Assembly (NCBI GenBank): GCA_009704285.1 | Contig: WLEM01000002.1 | Location: 1 to 14,446, forward strand | DNA from: Actinomycetota bacterium | GTDB taxonomy: Bacteria > Actinomycetota > Actinomycetes > Nanopelagicales > Nanopelagicaceae | Direction: 5' to 3' | Length of the DNA stretch: 14,446 bases | In this document: positions 13,043 to 14,446 of the stretch, in pieces | Layout of the letters: every line of letters begins with the position of its first letter | Position numbering within the stretch: the first letter of the stretch is position 1 | Program-made: the position numbers and the translations under genes | Notes under the pieces: model-generated | Told to the model about the DNA's origin: nothing | The model's database searches: none | Seen by the model: the letters and a program-made list of their open reading frames with translations, nothing else

Positions 13043-14010
13043 AAACTGGCGCAATTTTATTAGTTGGTGGCATGGGCACCAGATTGTTACCCCTCACCTT
13101 AAAAACTCCAAAGCCAATGTTGCAAGTAGCTGGCGTGCCATTTACTGAGCACCAAATTAGAAAGGCAGCTGCTGCTGGAATTTCAGAGATTGTCTTAGCA
13201 ACCTCATATAAATCTGAGTTGTTTGAACCTTACTTTGGTGATGGTGAAAAGTTTGGTATCAAAATTAAGTATGCGGTGGAACATTCAGCATTAGGTACTG
13301 GTGGTGGAATCAGAAATGCCGGAAAACTACTTTCAAATTGTGATCAGATAGTAATTTTCAATGGTGATGTGTTAAGTGGTCATAATCTAAAGGGTCAGAT
13401 TGAGTTTCACCAGCAAAGTAAAGCGGATGTAACCTTGTACCTAACTCAGGTTTTAGATGCTAGACCCTATGGCTGTGTTGAGTTACAAGGTGATAACCGA
13501 GTGAAATCATTTCTAGAGAAGATGGAAAATCCCATCAGCAATCAGATAAATGCTGGGTGCTATATCTTTAATCAAGATGTAATTAATCAGATTCCAGAAG
13601 ATCAAGTGGTAAGTGTGGAGCGAGATACCTTCCCTAAACTCTTATCTTCGGGGGCAAAAGTTTTTGGATATGTAGATAACTCATATTGGCTTGATATCGG
13701 CACACCAGCTGCCTTAGTTAAGGCATCAGCTGATTTGGTAACTGGTGTTATCTCATCTGTGGCCACCCCATCACACACTGCAGATGCTTTGATTTTTCCA
13801 ACAGCAAAAATTGGAGCAGGTTGTGAAATCAATAATGGCTCGGTAATTGAAGGTGAGGTTGTCCTTGATAGCAATTGCCAAATTAGCGGATCAATTATTG
13901 GTCAGGGTGCAAAAATAGGTGCCAATTGCAAAATAATCGACTCCATAATCGCTCCAGGGGCTCAAATTGAGGCTGGAATGGTGGTCTTAACCAATTATTT
14001 AGGCTTTTGA
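13039..14010 (+). CDS. Sugar-1-phosphate nucleotidyltransferase (mannose-1-P guanylyltransferase-like)
   Basis: Cytosolic enzyme of 323 aa that joins a sugar-1-phosphate to an NTP. The N-terminal Rossmann-like NTP-transferase domain (1-235) carries the signature GGMGTRLLPLT (10-20) with Lys25-Pro26, the metal-binding NGD (108-110), the ERDTFP stretch (194-199) and YWLDIGTP (216-223). The C-terminal part (about 253-318) is a left-handed beta-helix with hexapeptide repeats such as AKIGAG, CEINNG and AKIGAN. The closest remembered relative is M. tuberculosis Rv3264c (GDP-mannose synthesis), so GDP-mannose for glycolipids or mannosylation is most likely; glucose-1-phosphate thymidylyl- or uridylyltransferase is possible. 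The ATGA overlap with dapC puts it in that operon. A 127-base gap separates it from whiB. Confidence 0.9.
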   Translation: MKTGAILLVGGMGTRLLPLTLKTPKPMLQVAGVPFTEHQIRKAAAAGISEIVLATSYKSELFEPYFGDGEKFGIKIKYAVEHSALGTGGGIRNAGKLLSNCDQIVIFNGDVLSGHNLKGQIEFHQQSKADVTLYLTQVLDARPYGCVELQGDNRVKSFLEKMENPISNQINAGCYIFNQDVINQIPEDQVVSVERDTFPKLLSSGAKVFGYVDNSYWLDIGTPAALVKASADLVTGVISSVATPSHTADALIFPTAKIGAGCEINNGSVIEGEVVLDSNCQISGSIIGQGAKIGANCKIIDSIIAPGAQIEAGMVVLTNYLGF

Positions 14011-14031
14011 TTTTCCTCAATTTTCACACCC

Positions 14032-14051
14032 CTCGACTTGACTTAATCGAG
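14032..14051 (+). promoter_or_regulatory. Inverted repeat CTCGA-N10-TCGAG over the whiB -35 region
   Basis: Perfect 5-base arms (14032-14036 and 14047-14051), centre spacing 10, flanking the -35 hexamer. Position and symmetry suit an operator, but the arms are short and no known regulator is recognised. Confidence 0.35.
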
Positions 14052-14066
14052 TTACAAGCGTGTAAT
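14038..14066 (+). promoter_or_regulatory. Vegetative-type promoter of whiB
   Basis: TTGACT (14038-14043), a 17-base spacer and TGTAAT (14061-14066), five of six matches at each hexamer to TTGACA/TATAAT. It is the only complete -35/-10 promoter I found. Predicted transcription start is near 14073, giving a leader of about 65 bases before the whiB ATG. Confidence 0.65.
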
Positions 14067-14081
14067 TCTCCTATTAGTGGG

Positions 14082-14095
14082 CAAGCCCCAAGCCC
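14082..14095 (+). repeat. Tandem CAAGCCC repeat in the whiB leader
   Basis: Two direct copies of CAAGCCC (14082-14088, 14089-14095), preceded by GGG that can pair with either CCC. The same 7-mer recurs at the last bases of the window (14440-14446). The role is unknown; it could be a leader RNA structure or a protein site. Confidence 0.5.
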
Positions 14096-14128
14096 TAAGG
14101 ATTTTTTAAGGTAGTACCGATTACACAT

Positions 14129-14133
14129 AGGAG
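14129..14133 (+). promoter_or_regulatory. Ribosome binding site of whiB
   Basis: AGGAG stands 4 bases before ATG 14138, the same spacing as for fdxA, and fixes the start codon. Confidence 0.75.
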
Positions 14134-14137
14134 CGAT

Positions 14138-14404
14138 ATGTCAGAACAACGTGCAGATCTAACAGCCCTAGTAGTTAACTCAGAACAGCTTTCCTGGCAG
14201 GAGCGTGCCTTGTGCGCTCAAACCGATCCAGAGGCCTTCTTTCCTGAGAAGGGCGGATCAACCCGAGAGGCCAAGCGAGTCTGCCTATCCTGTGAGGTTC
14301 GGGCTGAGTGTTTGGAGTACGCCCTAGCTCATGATGAGCGGTTTGGAATTTGGGGTGGATTATCTGAACGTGAGCGTCGTCGCTTAAAGCGCCGTAGCGC
14401 ATAA
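14138..14404 (+). CDS. whiB2: WhiB family Fe-S transcriptional regulator, WhiB2/WhmD type
   Basis: Small actinobacterial regulator of 88 aa that binds a [4Fe-4S] cluster through Cys26, Cys49, Cys52 and Cys58 (C-x22-C-x2-C-x5-C). The GIWGG turn (70-74) is followed by the basic DNA-contact tail RERRRLKRRS (78-87). The segments ALCAQTDPEAFFPEKGGSTR (24-43) and ALAHDERFGIWGGLSERE (62-79) closely match the WhiB2/WhmD group, as I recall it, whose members control septation and cell division and are essential in mycobacteria. WhiB proteins usually work by binding the principal sigma factor. It has its own promoter and a 65-base leader. The neighbouring sugar nucleotidyltransferase is also close to whiB2 in M. 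tuberculosis. The subgroup call is strong but based on memory. Confidence 0.95.
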   Translation: MSEQRADLTALVVNSEQLSWQERALCAQTDPEAFFPEKGGSTREAKRVCLSCEVRAECLEYALAHDERFGIWGGLSERERRRLKRRSA

Positions 14405-14412
14405 AATTACGG

Positions 14413-14446
14413 GTGGCTGAAAAGCAAAGCACCAGGGCGCAAGCCC
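14413..14446 (+). CDS. Possible start of a further gene, cut by window end
   Basis: GTG 14413 opens a frame that stays open to the last base (VAEKQSTRAQA). TAAAAT (14402-14407) lies 5 bases upstream and could be a -10 for a leaderless start; there is no Shine-Dalgarno sequence. Eleven codons are too few to identify a product. Confidence 0.35.
   Translation, partial: MAEKQSTRAQA

Noticed and set aside
14079..14088. GGGCAAGCCC as a terminator hairpin before whiB
   Set aside because: The stem is three or four pairs with a very small loop and no following T run; it also lies downstream of the whiB promoter, inside the leader.
14175..14432. Minus-strand open frame opposite whiB
   Set aside because: Antisense shadow of a strongly conserved WhiB gene; rich in Arg/His/Pro with no domain.
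1..14446. Mobile elements, CRISPR, tRNA or rRNA genes
   Set aside because: No long repeats, transposase or integrase motifs, spaced repeats or tRNA-like cloverleaf were found on either strand by reading.

Overview
The window looks like a stretch of chromosome from a small-genome, AT-rich actinobacterium. The marker genes are actinobacterial: a WhiB2/WhmD-type regulator, a mycothiol deacetylase (MshB), a DUF3107 protein, the FdxA-DapC pair, and the O-methyltransferase/HtrA/TatB/Mrp/DUF1003/MgtE-N block known from Mycobacterium tuberculosis. The base composition is far below typical high-GC actinobacteria, and genes abut or overlap almost everywhere. That combination recalls the freshwater acI lineage (Nanopelagicales, 'Planktophila'-like); this placement is inference. 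I see no insertion sequence, prophage, CRISPR array, tRNA or rRNA, and no gene-free stretch over 300 bases.

Layout. (1) 1-4263, plus strand: 3' part of a leucyl aminopeptidase, an O-methyltransferase, a membrane-anchored HtrA-type protease, TatB and Mrp. (2) 4260-6031, minus: a soluble PRC-barrel/MgtE-N/CBS protein followed by a two-helix DUF1003 membrane protein. (3) 6096-7839, plus: an EamA-family transporter overlapping a PHP-domain phosphoesterase. (4) 7840-8749, minus: a TetR regulator and DUF3107. (5) 8811-10003, plus: MshB and a small four-helix membrane protein. (6) 9996-11575, minus: a small SH3-like protein and a CysRS of the less common bacterial type. (7) 11669-13042, plus: 7Fe ferredoxin FdxA and succinyldiaminopimelate aminotransferase DapC (lysine/peptidoglycan precursor), then a sugar-1-phosphate nucleotidyltransferase to 14010. 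(8) 14138-14404, plus: whiB with its own promoter and leader, then perhaps the first codons of another gene.

How the genes fit together. Region 1 is largely cell-envelope and protein quality control: extracytoplasmic proteolysis, Tat export and Fe-S cluster delivery. Region 5 supplies the deacetylation step of mycothiol synthesis. Region 7 feeds cell-wall and glycoconjugate precursors, and the WhiB2-type regulator beside it belongs to a family that controls septation and division.

The window is mostly conserved core genome. The best second looks are regulatory and structural: five operon-leading genes carry a TANNNT hexamer exactly 12 to 7 bases before the start codon, a strong leaderless-transcription signature; dapC appears to begin at a CTG codon; the O-methyltransferase and Mrp have each lost a signature metal motif; and sigE/rseA are absent from the htrA locus. 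I found no clear new multi-gene system such as a defence or secretion system.
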